The translations under genes and the position numbers were made by a program. Positions 1-7,026 of a stretch of 10,258 nucleotides of DNA are shown here, piece after piece (positions within the stretch are counted from its first letter, which is position 1; every line of letters begins with the position of its first letter). The stretch lies in NCBI GenBank assembly GCA_900752065.1, contig CAADTT010000036.1, forward strand, positions 1-10,258, in the 5' to 3' direction. The notes under the pieces are model-generated. The model was given only the letters and a program-made list of their open reading frames with translations, did no database searches and was not told where the DNA came from. This stretch comes from Lachnospiraceae bacterium (GTDB taxonomy: Bacteria > Bacillota > Clostridia > Lachnospirales > Lachnospiraceae).

Positions 1-113
1 ATGTGGATAACCCATTCAAAAAATAGAGAGAATGGTGAAAAAAAAGCATTTTTATAATATCGGCAGGCTAAAAGATATATTTACCTTTCAATGCTGTTTA
101 TGCAAAAGTGCGG

Positions 114-142
114 TTGACAATCCTCCAAATAGATGGTAGATT
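114..142 (+). promoter_or_regulatory. Sigma-A-type promoter of the ABC transporter operon
   Basis: A perfect -35 box TTGACA (114-119) is followed after 17 nt by a -10 box TAGATT (137-142), which matches TATAAT at four of six positions. Transcription would start near 149, about 130 nt before the first gene. A TATAAT also lies at 203-208, but it has no convincing -35 box. Confidence 0.65.
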
Positions 143-145
143 TTA

Positions 146-246
146 AACAGTTCAGCTATATTGTGCGGGAAAGCATAGGATATGGCTGGACTGTTATTCA
201 TATATAATAAATGATGCGAAGCCGGTAAAAGAGTACAGGCTGGCTT
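146..246 (+). ncRNA. Structured 5' leader with two hairpins, class unknown
   Basis: The first hairpin pairs 146-162 with 179-195: 17 base pairs including three G-U pairs, around a 16-nt loop that can add an inner TGC/GCA stem. The second pairs 219-226 with 239-246, eight pairs including two G-U. Both lie between the predicted start site and the ribosome binding site AAGGAGG (266-272). I see no T-box TGGNACCGCG-like motif and no riboswitch core I recognise. It could be a regulatory leader, a 5' stabilising stem or an operator; the pairing is visible, the function is inferred. Confidence 0.4.
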
Positions 247-279
247 TGAAGATCGGTCTAATTCTAAGGAGGAAGAATT

Positions 280-1101
280 ATGAAAAAATTAATTGCGGCA
301 TTACTTGTAGGAACTATGGTATTTTCTTTAAGCGCATGCGGAAGTAAGGAGACAGCATCTACAGATGCGGCTGCCGAAGCGGAGACAGGTGCAGCAGAGA
401 CAGAAGCAGCGGAGACAGAAGCGGCTGAAGCAGAGAGCGCAGGCGGCACGCTGGTGATGGCTACAAATGCAGAGTTCCCGCCGTATGAGTATTATGAAGG
501 CGGAGAGATCGTAGGTATCGATGCAGATATCGCAAGGGCTATCGCCGAGGATATGGGCATGGAGCTGAAGATCGAGGATATGGCATTTGATTCGATCATT
601 GCTGCGGTACAGTCCGGAAAGGCTGATTTCGGTGCAGCAGGTATGACGGTGACAGAGGATCGTCTGGCAAGCGTGAATTTCTCTGATACATACGCTGAGG
701 CGAAGCAGGTCATCATTATAAAAGAGGGAAGCGAGATCAAGAGCGCTGATGATCTGGCAGGAAAGAAAGTGGGCGTACAGCTCGGAACCACAGGAGATAT
801 TCTGGCAGATGAGATTGAGAATGGTACAGTAGAGCGTTACAACAAGGGCGCTGAGGCTGTTATGGATCTGACAGGAGACAGGCTTGACGCGGTTATCATT
901 GACAGTGAGCCGGCAAAGGTTTTTGTTTCCCAGAATGAAGGTCTGACCCTGATTGAGGATGCATACGAAGTAGAGGAGTATGCGATTGCAATTGCAAAGG
1001 ATAACACAGAACTGGTTGAGAAAATTAATGCTTCTATTGCAAACCTGAAGGAGTCCGGTAAGCTGCAGGAGATCATTGACAAGTATATCAGTGCAGAATA
1101 A
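280..1101 (+). CDS. Polar amino acid ABC transporter, substrate-binding lipoprotein
   Basis: Extracytoplasmic solute-binding protein of family 3 (SBP_bac_3), which captures an amino acid outside the cell and delivers it to the permease encoded next. The N-terminus is a lipoprotein signal with lipobox LSAC, so Cys20 would be acylated and anchored in the membrane. Residues 27-54 form a low-complexity Ala/Glu/Thr linker with AAETE repeats. The binding domain starts near residue 55, with FPPYEY (66-71), then GIDADIARAIAEDMG, and the family motif AGMTVTEDR containing the Arg that usually holds the ligand carboxylate. The 273-residue length is normal. AAGGAGG lies 7 nt before the ATG. The substrate (cystine, glutamine or another polar amino acid) cannot be decided from these residues. 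Confidence 0.93.
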   Translation: MKKLIAALLVGTMVFSLSACGSKETASTDAAAEAETGAAETEAAETEAAEAESAGGTLVMATNAEFPPYEYYEGGEIVGIDADIARAIAEDMGMELKIEDMAFDSIIAAVQSGKADFGAAGMTVTEDRLASVNFSDTYAEAKQVIIIKEGSEIKSADDLAGKKVGVQLGTTGDILADEIENGTVERYNKGAEAVMDLTGDRLDAVIIDSEPAKVFVSQNEGLTLIEDAYEVEEYAIAIAKDNTELVEKINASIANLKESGKLQEIIDKYISAE

Positions 1102-1120
1102 TTGAAGGGAATAGAATACC

Positions 1121-1804
1121 ATGGCAGATCGGTTGTATCTAAATTTTATAGCAGATGACAGGTGGAAATATATTGTGGACGGTCTTGCTGTCACGCTGGA
1201 GATTACCTTTGCAGCGGTGCTCATCGGAATTGTGCTGGGATTCCTGGTTGCCATTATCCGTTCGAGCCATGATAAGACAGGGAAGCTTAAAATTTCGAAT
1301 TTTATTTGCAATATTTACCTGACGGTTATCCGGGGAACCCCGGTTGTTGTCCAGCTTATGATTGTTTATTTTATTGTCTTTTACCCTGTGAAAGATGTGA
1401 ACAAAGTCCTGGTGTGTATCATAGCATTCAGCATTAATTCCGGGGCATATGTGGCCGAAATTGTCCGCGGCGGAATCATGTCCATTGATGAAGGCCAGTT
1501 TGAAGCGGGCAGAAGTCTGGGATTTAACTATATTCAGACCATGCGCTACATTATCATGCCTCAGGTATTTAAAAATGTGCTTCCGGCTTTGGGAAATGAG
1601 TTTATTGTTCTTTTGAAAGAGACTTCTGTAGCCGGTTATATTGGAATGCAGGATTTGACAAAGGGCGGAGATATTATCCGAAGCAGGACATATGATCCGT
1701 TTGTGCCGCTGATCGCTATAGCAATTATTTATCTTGTTATGGTATTGGCGTTTACGAAGCTATTGGGGATTATGGAGAGGAGGCTGAGGAACAGTGAACG
1801 GTAA
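1121..1804 (+). CDS. Amino acid ABC transporter, permease
   Basis: Integral membrane subunit of the importer, HisM/GlnP type (BPD_transp_1). It forms the translocation path and couples to the ATPase through a cytoplasmic loop. Hydrophobic segments are visible near residues 22-46, 73-90, 95-115, 155-175 and 195-213. The family signature RGTPVVVQL is at 71-79, and the EAA loop (EAGRSLGFNYIQTMRYIIMPQ region, 128-148) contacts the ATPase. The length of 227 residues is typical. It starts 19 nt after the binding protein, with GAAGGGA about 10 nt upstream of the ATG. Its 3' end overlaps the ATPase gene by 11 bases, which suggests translational coupling. Confidence 0.93.
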   Translation: MADRLYLNFIADDRWKYIVDGLAVTLEITFAAVLIGIVLGFLVAIIRSSHDKTGKLKISNFICNIYLTVIRGTPVVVQLMIVYFIVFYPVKDVNKVLVCIIAFSINSGAYVAEIVRGGIMSIDEGQFEAGRSLGFNYIQTMRYIIMPQVFKNVLPALGNEFIVLLKETSVAGYIGMQDLTKGGDIIRSRTYDPFVPLIAIAIIYLVMVLAFTKLLGIMERRLRNSER

Positions 1805-2537
1805 TGGAGCTTTGATCCAGGTACAGGATCTGGTAAAGACTTTCGGTGGAAACGTTCATGCGTTAAGCGGCGTGACGACAGATATCCACCACGGGGAAGT
1901 GGTTTGTATCATAGGACCGTCAGGCTCCGGGAAAAGCACGTTCCTGCGCTGCCTGAACCGTCTGGAAGATCCGACAGGCGGACACATTATCTTTAATGGC
2001 ACAGACTTGATGGATAAAAAAACAAACATCGATAAGCACCGTCAGAAGATGGGCATGGTATTCCAGCATTTTAACCTGTTCCCGCATATGACGATCTTAA
2101 AAAATATGACGATTGCCCCCATGAAGCTTCAGGGGAAGAGTAAGGACGAGATCGAGAAAGAGGCTATGGCACTTCTGGAGCGCGTCGGACTGGCAGACAG
2201 GGCGAACGCTTACCCAAGCCAGCTTTCCGGCGGACAGAAACAGCGAATCGCGATTGTCCGCGCCCTCTGCATGAAACCGGAGGTGATGCTTTTCGATGAG
2301 CCGACCTCGGCTCTCGACCCGGAGATGGTAGGTGAGGTGCTCAGCGTTATGAAGGATCTTGCCAAAGAACATATGACTATGGTAGTCGTAACCCACGAGA
2401 TGGGATTTGCCCGTGAGGTGGCAGACCGTGTGATCTTCATGGCAGATGGAAAAATCGTGGAAGAGAATACTCCGGAGGAGATTTTCACAAACCCGCAGAC
2501 CGACCGCCTGAAAAGTTTTCTGGCGAAGGTCATCTGA
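1794..2537 (+). CDS. Amino acid ABC transporter, ATP-binding protein
   Basis: Cytoplasmic ATPase of the polar amino acid uptake family (GlnQ/HisP type), which powers the importer. In order: Walker A GPSGSGKST (41-49), Q-loop Gln91, ABC signature LSGGQ (144-148), Walker B VMLFDEP with catalytic Glu169, D-loop SALD, and switch His201. All key residues are intact and the length of 247 is standard. The start is a GTG inside the end of the permease gene, with GAGAGGAGG about 10 nt upstream; the nearby ATG at 1804 is out of frame. It is the last gene of the operon and is followed by a strong hairpin. Confidence 0.94.
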   Translation: MNGNGALIQVQDLVKTFGGNVHALSGVTTDIHHGEVVCIIGPSGSGKSTFLRCLNRLEDPTGGHIIFNGTDLMDKKTNIDKHRQKMGMVFQHFNLFPHMTILKNMTIAPMKLQGKSKDEIEKEAMALLERVGLADRANAYPSQLSGGQKQRIAIVRALCMKPEVMLFDEPTSALDPEMVGEVLSVMKDLAKEHMTMVVVTHEMGFAREVADRVIFMADGKIVEENTPEEIFTNPQTDRLKSFLAKVI

Positions 2538-2569
2538 TCGGGAACTACACTTACGTACAAGATAAATGC

Positions 2570-2600
2570 AGAAAGTGCGCCACCGGCGCACTTTCTTGCA
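2570..2600 (+). terminator. Hairpin terminator after the ABC transporter operon
   Basis: A perfect 12-bp stem pairs 2570-2581 with 2585-2596 around a 3-nt loop and can extend through flanking TGCA. The T-rich right arm is not followed by a long T run, so termination may be imperfect, but placement 33 nt after the ATPase stop fits. Confidence 0.65.
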
Positions 2601-2616
2601 TACTCAGGCATATAGA

Positions 2617-2651
2617 CAGGCGCATGGATGCAGGATTTGCCCATGCGCCTG
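2617..2651 (+). repeat. Second inverted repeat (hairpin) downstream of the operon
   Basis: An 11-bp perfect inverted repeat pairs CAGGCGCATGG (2617-2627) with CCATGCGCCTG (2641-2651), with 13 nt between. It has no T tract on either side. It could be a back-up terminator, a 3' stabilising hairpin or a palindromic repeat unit. Confidence 0.5.
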
Positions 2652-2744
2652 CTGCCGTCTTTGCTCGAACGGTCCATGCCGGATCACTCCGAAAAGTCCG
2701 AGAGGAATCTGCGGGGCCAATGCAGATACCATCGCAGCGCGTAA

Positions 2745-2900
2745 TTTCCGGAGACAGCTTTTGCACCGTCACTGACGGTGGATGAGCATCTTCAGATCCC
2801 GGATGCGGATATCTATGCTGCAGGAGATGTGACGGGACTTTTCAGCAGCCTCTTTCTGTGCGGATTCTACCGAATTTTGCGAAAAAATTTACTTGCATAA
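2745..2900 (+). pseudogene. Remnant of an FAD/NAD(P)-dependent oxidoreductase
   Basis: An open frame without a start codon runs to TAA at 2898-2900. From 2772 it reads LTVDEHLQIPDADIYAAGDVTG. The IYAAGDVTG stretch resembles the second FAD-binding motif near the end of the FAD domain in NADH oxidases, nitrite reductase-like proteins and dihydrolipoamide dehydrogenases, where an aspartate binds the flavin ribityl chain. The sequence before and after does not look like that family: the frame closes upstream at 2742-2744, and the downstream residues LFSSLFLCGFYR are atypical. I read it as a short decayed relic. With about 20 informative residues, chance similarity is not excluded. Confidence 0.4.
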
Positions 2901-2920
2901 TATTTTGCCTATATTATAAT
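2893..2920 (+). promoter_or_regulatory. Promoter of the folC operon
   Basis: TTGCAT (2893-2898) and a perfect TATAAT (2915-2920) are separated by 16 nt. The -10 box overlaps the ATG at 2919, so transcripts should start near 2927 and could not include that ATG. This supports the later folC start at 2976. Confidence 0.6.
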
Positions 2921-2975
2921 GGATAAGGATTCAAGAATAGATTACAGAAAAGTTACAGGACAAGCGGTGAATGAC

Positions 2976-4286
2976 ATGACTTATACAGAAGCGGTGGAAT
3001 ATATTTTAAGTGTTCCGAAATTTACGAAAAAAAATAAAATGGAAAATACAGTGGAGCTGATGGAACGGCTGGGGCGGCCGGAGCGGAGCATGAAGATCAT
3101 CCATGTGGCAGGGACGAACGGAAAGGGTTCTGTGTGCGCTTTCCTTTCCACAATGCTGGTGAAGGCGGGAAAGGAGACAGGGCTTTTTACTTCCCCGCAC
3201 CTGGTGAAGATCAACGAGCGTTTTCAGATTAACAATGAACCGGTAAGTGATGAGGATTTTCTGGCGGCTTACCGTAGGGTGCAGGCTGTTGTGGAGGAGA
3301 TGCAGAAGGACGGTTTCGCCCATCCTACCTATTTTGAGCTGCTGTTTGCACTGGCTATGGTGCTATTTAAGGAAAAACGCATGGAATATGTCGTGCTGGA
3401 GACAGGTCTTGGCGGCCGTCTGGACGCTACGAATATGGTGGAAAAGCCACTTGCCACGGTGATCACCTCCATCAGCCTCGACCACACGGAGATCCTGGGG
3501 GATACGATTGAGAAGATCGCCTTTGAGAAGGCAGGGATCATTAAGCCGCATGTTCCGGTGATTTATGACGGTCACTGCAAAGAGGCAGAACAGGTGATCC
3601 GGAAACGGGCAGAAGAACTGGATGCCCCGGCGTTCGGGCTGCATGAGGAAATGTATGAAATTTTGGCGAACACCGAGAAAAGCATTGATTTTTCAATGAA
3701 TAGTGGGTATTATGAACATACTGAGGTCACTGTGCCGTATCTGGCGCATTACCAGGTGATAAACAGTGCGCTGGCACTTCTGGCGATGGATGCCATAGAT
3801 CAAAAGAGAGAGATTTCCATTGAAACCCGCATACAGGCCATTCGGGAGACTGCCTGGCAGGGGCGCATGGAGACGGTGCTGCCGGGTGTAGTATTTGATG
3901 GCGCGCATAATGCGGACGGTGTTCGGGAATTTGTGCGGACAGTTCAGAGAGTGCAGAGGGAGCGCCGTGTGACGCTGCTTTTCTCCGCTGTCATGGAGAA
4001 AAACTATGAGAAGATGATACAGACCATTTGCGAACAGACAGAGCTTTCCTGTGTGACAGTGACGGAAATTCCGGGAGACAGGAATGTTTCGGCCGGGAAG
4101 CTGGCAGAGATCTTCCGGAAATATACGAAGGCTCCGGTGAAAGCAGTTTTAAAAATCGCGGATGCTTTTGATGCGGCTATGGAGGAAAAGCGGGATGGAA
4201 TGCTGTTCTGCGTGGGTTCGCTGTATCTGGTAGGGGAGTTAAAGAGTCTGTTAAGAGAGCGGCAAAAAGAAGATATGAAGCAGTAG
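2976..4286 (+). CDS. folC: Folylpolyglutamate synthase / dihydrofolate synthase
   Basis: Mur-ligase family enzyme that adds glutamate to dihydropteroate or folates with ATP, completing and retaining folate cofactors in the cytoplasm. Numbered from this start: P-loop GTNGKGS at 46-52, folate-loop TSPHLVKINERF at 72-83, ETGLGGRLDATN at 142-153, DHTEILGDTIEKIAFEKAGIIK at 170-191, GRMETV at 296-301, FDGAHN at 307-312, and the C-terminal FCVGSLYLVGE. It has 436 residues, normal for FolC. An in-frame ATG at 2919 would add 19 residues, but it sits in the -10 box, and the family usually begins close to the YTEAVEYI helix. GGTGA lies 5 nt before the chosen ATG. It is first in a probable operon with the next two genes. 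Confidence 0.92.
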   Translation: MTYTEAVEYILSVPKFTKKNKMENTVELMERLGRPERSMKIIHVAGTNGKGSVCAFLSTMLVKAGKETGLFTSPHLVKINERFQINNEPVSDEDFLAAYRRVQAVVEEMQKDGFAHPTYFELLFALAMVLFKEKRMEYVVLETGLGGRLDATNMVEKPLATVITSISLDHTEILGDTIEKIAFEKAGIIKPHVPVIYDGHCKEAEQVIRKRAEELDAPAFGLHEEMYEILANTEKSIDFSMNSGYYEHTEVTVPYLAHYQVINSALALLAMDAIDQKREISIETRIQAIRETAWQGRMETVLPGVVFDGAHNADGVREFVRTVQRVQRERRVTLLFSAVMEKNYEKMIQTICEQTELSCVTVTEIPGDRNVSAGKLAEIFRKYTKAPVKAVLKIADAFDAAMEEKRDGMLFCVGSLYLVGELKSLLRERQKEDMKQ

Positions 4287-4313
4287 TTTTCTGTGTGAGA
4301 GGGGATATATTTT

Positions 4314-4469
4314 ATGATTAACTATGAAGAGGAATTAAAAAAATTTCATCCGAGTCTTGATGTGAATGAGGCAGAGGATGCCATATATAACCGGGATCTG
4401 ACGGATGTTACCGATATTTTAAAAGAAATGATCATGGATGAAAAGAAAAAGAATAAGGGTTATAAATAA
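4314..4469 (+). CDS. Small acidic/lysine-tailed protein of unknown function
   Basis: A 51-residue open frame starting MINYEEELKKFHPSLDVNEAE and ending in the lysine-rich DEKKKNKGYK. GAGAGGGG (4297-4304) precedes the ATG by about 9 nt. It fills the 192-nt gap between folC and the TPR gene, with its stop 9 nt before the next start, so all three look co-transcribed. The central part (DAIYNRDLTDVTDILKEMIMDEK) looks helical and soluble; there is no signal peptide, membrane segment or cysteine. I recognise no family. The ribosome binding site, spacing and codon use like its neighbours support a real gene. Confidence 0.7.
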   Translation: MINYEEELKKFHPSLDVNEAEDAIYNRDLTDVTDILKEMIMDEKKKNKGYK

Positions 4470-4478
4470 GGGGTAAAT

Positions 4479-6074
4479 ATGAACTGTATTTTTTGCGGGA
4501 CACCGCTTTCAAACATGGACTTCTGCAAGGGATGCGGAGCAGATATCACCCTGCAGAAACGAATCGTCCGCATTTCAAACCTGCTGTATAATCAGGGGTT
4601 GGAGAAGGCGATGGTGCGGGATCTGTCGGGGGCGATCGTCTGTTTAAAGAGGAGTCTGAAATTTAATAAAGAAAACGTAGATGCCAGAAACCTGCTGGGG
4701 CTGGTGTATTATGAGACGGGCGAAGTCGTGTCAGCGCTGAGTGAATGGGTCATCAGCAAGAATATGAATGTGTCGAACAATGCGGCGGACGGTTACATAG
4801 AAAAGCTCCAGTCGAATAAAAATAAGCTGGATGTGATCAATCAGACCATCCGAAAGTACAACCAGGCGCTTTTGTACTGCCGTCAGGATAACGAAGACAT
4901 GGCAATGATCCAGCTCAAAAAGGTGCTGAACCAGAATCCTCAGCTTATCAAGGCATATCATCTTCTGGCATTGCTGCACCTGAAGAAACAGGAGTATGAG
5001 AAGGCAAGAAAGCTTCTGAAAAAGGCAGCTTACATTGATGCCACCAACACGACGACTCTGCGTTATCTTCAGGAAGTGGAGGCGGCGACAGGGATCAGCA
5101 CCAGTCTGGATCTGAAGAGAAAGAAAAAATATGCCAAGGAAAAGGTGAACACGCTGACGGGTACGACCACCTACATGAGCGGAAATGAGATGATCATTCA
5201 GCCTACGACTTTCCGGGACAGCTCGGCGGTGGCTACATTTATCAATATTTTTCTTGGAATTTTGCTGGGAGGGGCGATCGTCTGGTTCCTGGTGGTACCG
5301 GGGACAAAGCAGAGCATTCACGCCTCGGTAAACAAGCAGGTGACGGAAGCGAATTCAAAGATGGCTGCTGAGGCAGCGAGAGTGCAGGGACTGGAGGATG
5401 AGATCGAAGACTATCAGGCGAAGATCGATGAGGCGAATCAGACCATGCAGGAGGCGAATGAAAAGGCGGAGTCCTATGAGGAGCTGCTGGCAGCGGCGGA
5501 TCTGTATGTCACAAATCCAGGCAGCCAGGCACAGGCGGCTGAGGCTCTGTCTGAAATTGAGGAGGGCAGCCTGACGGGTTCTGCAAAGGATCTGTATGAA
5601 CATATGATGGAGACTATCAGCGATTACGTCTATAATGATGCGATCAATGCAGCAAATACCGCCTATACCAACCGGAACTTCGAAGAGGCAATTATCCAGT
5701 ATCAGAAGGCGCTGGAGGCGAAGCCGGGAGATGAGTGGGCTCTGCTGTATCTGGGACACTCTTATTTCCAGACGGGAGATAAGGCAAAGGCGGACAGCGC
5801 TTTTCAGGAGCTGATTCAGAAATACCCGGCAAGGGAGGCAGAGGTACGTCCGTATATCACGGGAGCAGCCGGTGGAAATACCGGGGAGGATACCCAGGGC
5901 GGAAATGGTACACAGCCGGAAGATGGCACGCAGAATGGAAACGGCGCACAGCCGGAAGATGGTACACAGTCCGGAGATGGCACGCAGCCGGAGGACGGAA
6001 CCCAGGGTGAAAATGGAACCGGGAATGGCGATGTGGATATCACAGGCGGAGGCAGGCTGGGAATCGTACAATAG
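4479..6074 (+). CDS. Zinc-ribbon, TPR, single-pass membrane protein with repeat tail
   Basis: A 531-residue multidomain protein. Cys3, Cys6, Cys16 and Cys19 form a CxxC-x9-CxxC zinc ribbon. TPR-like helices occupy about 31-205 (NLLGLVYYETGEVVSALSEW; AYHLLALLHLKKQEYEKARKLLKKA). One membrane segment lies at 253-273 (FINIFLGILLGGAIVWFLVV). Residues 285-342 are a likely coiled coil, and 389-450 hold further TPR repeats (YTNRNFEEAIIQYQKALEAKPGDEWALLYLGHSYFQTGDKAKA). The tail, 466-518, is Gly/Gln/Asn-rich with 12-residue repeats. With no signal peptide, the N-terminal part should be cytoplasmic and the coiled coil, second TPR and tail outside. TPRs usually dock proteins; the partner is unknown. RBS AAGGGG is close to the ATG. 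A terminator follows. Confidence 0.85.
   Translation: MNCIFCGTPLSNMDFCKGCGADITLQKRIVRISNLLYNQGLEKAMVRDLSGAIVCLKRSLKFNKENVDARNLLGLVYYETGEVVSALSEWVISKNMNVSNNAADGYIEKLQSNKNKLDVINQTIRKYNQALLYCRQDNEDMAMIQLKKVLNQNPQLIKAYHLLALLHLKKQEYEKARKLLKKAAYIDATNTTTLRYLQEVEAATGISTSLDLKRKKKYAKEKVNTLTGTTTYMSGNEMIIQPTTFRDSSAVATFINIFLGILLGGAIVWFLVVPGTKQSIHASVNKQVTEANSKMAAEAARVQGLEDEIEDYQAKIDEANQTMQEANEKAESYEELLAAADLYVTNPGSQAQAAEALSEIEEGSLTGSAKDLYEHMMETISDYVYNDAINAANTAYTNRNFEEAIIQYQKALEAKPGDEWALLYLGHSYFQTGDKAKADSAFQELIQKYPAREAEVRPYITGAAGGNTGEDTQGGNGTQPEDGTQNGNGAQPEDGTQSGDGTQPEDGTQGENGTGNGDVDITGGGRLGIVQ
5907..6014 (+). repeat. Three 36-bp tandem repeats in the TPR protein tail
   Basis: Three consecutive 12-residue units read GTQPEDGTQNGN, GAQPEDGTQSGD and GTQPEDGTQGEN, followed by a broken unit. 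The unit is itself a near double of a GTQ-starting hexamer. Third-position differences between copies show they have diverged under coding constraint. It encodes a flexible extracytoplasmic tail. Confidence 0.85.
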
Positions 6075-6127
6075 AAGAGAAACGCAGCAGTTCAGAAAAC
6101 TTTACGATTGTGAGAAACCTCTAAATC

Positions 6128-6164
6128 GGGGCGCATGCAGAGCATGCGTCCCTTTCTGGCTTTT
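6128..6164 (+). terminator. Rho-independent terminator after the TPR gene
   Basis: An 11-bp stem pairs 6128-6138 with 6142-6152 (one G-U) around a 3-nt AGA loop, followed by TTTCTGGCTTTT. It separates the folC operon from the spoIIA operon. Confidence 0.8.
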
Positions 6165-6235
6165 CCGGCAAAGAGACCGCTGCCAGGCGCAGGATCTTGC
6201 CGGACACACGTATTTTAGGAAAGCAGGGCATTCAT

Positions 6236-6571
6236 ATGGAAAATTGTTTTGTAATAGCAGGGACGGAGATGAAGATCCGGGTTCCAAAAGAGCTGGATCA
6301 TCACAATGCAGAATTTATCCGGAAGGAGGCGGACAGGATCCTGGGAGAGAGGAATATCCGCAGCATTATTTTTGATTTCGGAAGGACAGGCTTTATGGAC
6401 AGCTCCGGGATCGGGCTGATCATGGGGAGGTATAAGAACATCCGCTTTACAGGAGGAAGGGTGATCGCTATCCGGGCAAATGAGCAGGTGCGAAGAATCC
6501 TGACTCTTTCCGGTGTGTATAAGGTTATCGACATCTATGAGGGAGAACCTGAGAGGGGGAAGATAGGATGA
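6236..6571 (+). CDS. spoIIAA: Anti-sigma F factor antagonist SpoIIAA
   Basis: STAS-domain protein that, when dephosphorylated by SpoIIE in the forespore, binds SpoIIAB and frees sigma-F. The phosphorylation motif FMDSSGIGLIMGRYK is at 53-67; the second serine, Ser57, is the equivalent of B. subtilis Ser58. The LTLSGVYKVIDIY segment (89-101) also matches the family. From this ATG the protein is 111 residues, close to the usual size. An in-frame TTG at 6197 would add 13 residues that do not resemble SpoIIAA, and AGCAGGG sits 7 nt before the chosen ATG. It overlaps spoIIAB by the four bases ATGA, typical of coupled spoIIA genes. Confidence 0.94.
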   Translation: MENCFVIAGTEMKIRVPKELDHHNAEFIRKEADRILGERNIRSIIFDFGRTGFMDSSGIGLIMGRYKNIRFTGGRVIAIRANEQVRRILTLSGVYKVIDIYEGEPERGKIG

Positions 6572-7005
6572 GCAGCACCAACGAAATGAGGCTGGAGTTT
6601 GACAGCAGATCCTGTAATGAAGGATTTGCAAGAGTGGCGGTGGCGGCGTTCATGACCCAGATGAATCCCACACTGGAAGAGGTGGCGGATGTAAAGACGG
6701 CTCTGTCTGAAGCAGTGACAAATTCTGTCGTTCACGGCTATGAAGGAGAAGTGAAAAAGATTGTGGTAGAATGCCGGATCGAAGGAGATGAGCTTCAGAT
6801 TGCGGTGAAAGATGAGGGATGCGGCATCGAGAATGTAAAGCAGGCGATGGAGCCTTTATTTACCACAAAGCCGGACGCGGAGCGGTCAGGCATGGGATTT
6901 TCTTTTATGGAGGCGTTTATGGATGAGATTCGTGTGGAATCCTCACCGGGGAAGGGAACGCAGGTATTTATGAAAAAAAAGATCGGTCAGACAGACGATC
7001 AATAG
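6568..7005 (+). CDS. spoIIAB: Anti-sigma F factor / serine kinase SpoIIAB
   Basis: GHKL-type protein that holds sigma-F inactive when bound to ATP and phosphorylates SpoIIAA. The N-box is DVKTALSEAVTNSVVHGY (41-58), with the catalytic Glu48 and Mg-binding Asn52. The G1 box is DEGCGI (82-87), and the ATP lid and G2 region is ERSGMGFSFM (105-114). At 145 residues it matches the B. subtilis protein (146). AGAGGGGGAAGATAGG upstream is a good ribosome binding region inside the end of spoIIAA, and the ATGA overlap implies balanced synthesis of the two partners. Confidence 0.95.
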   Translation: MSSTNEMRLEFDSRSCNEGFARVAVAAFMTQMNPTLEEVADVKTALSEAVTNSVVHGYEGEVKKIVVECRIEGDELQIAVKDEGCGIENVKQAMEPLFTTKPDAERSGMGFSFMEAFMDEIRVESSPGKGTQVFMKKKIGQTDDQ

Positions 7006-7026
7006 AACCAGTGAAAGGACGGGCCA

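Noticed and set aside
12..35. CCATTC/GAATGG inverted repeat near the window start as a terminator
   Set aside because: Six pairs with a 12-nt loop and an A run rather than a T run downstream on this strand; no gene is visible on either side to which it would belong.
328..1311. Long minus-strand open frame opposite the binding protein and permease genes
   Set aside because: It is antisense to two intact conserved genes, its product is an unnatural Cys/Leu/Arg-rich sequence, and no ribosome site is apparent.
2566..2775. 69-codon plus-strand open frame after the ABC operon
   Set aside because: It begins within the terminator stem and encodes a Cys/Arg-rich sequence with no ribosome site; it runs through two hairpins.
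5355..6071. 238-codon minus-strand open frame opposite the TPR gene
   Set aside because: Antisense shadow of a well-supported gene with compositionally odd product and no start signal.
5872..6375. 167-codon plus-strand open frame overlapping the TPR tail and spoIIAA
   Set aside because: It is out of frame with both genes, crosses the terminator at 6128-6164, and its product is low-complexity from repeat DNA.
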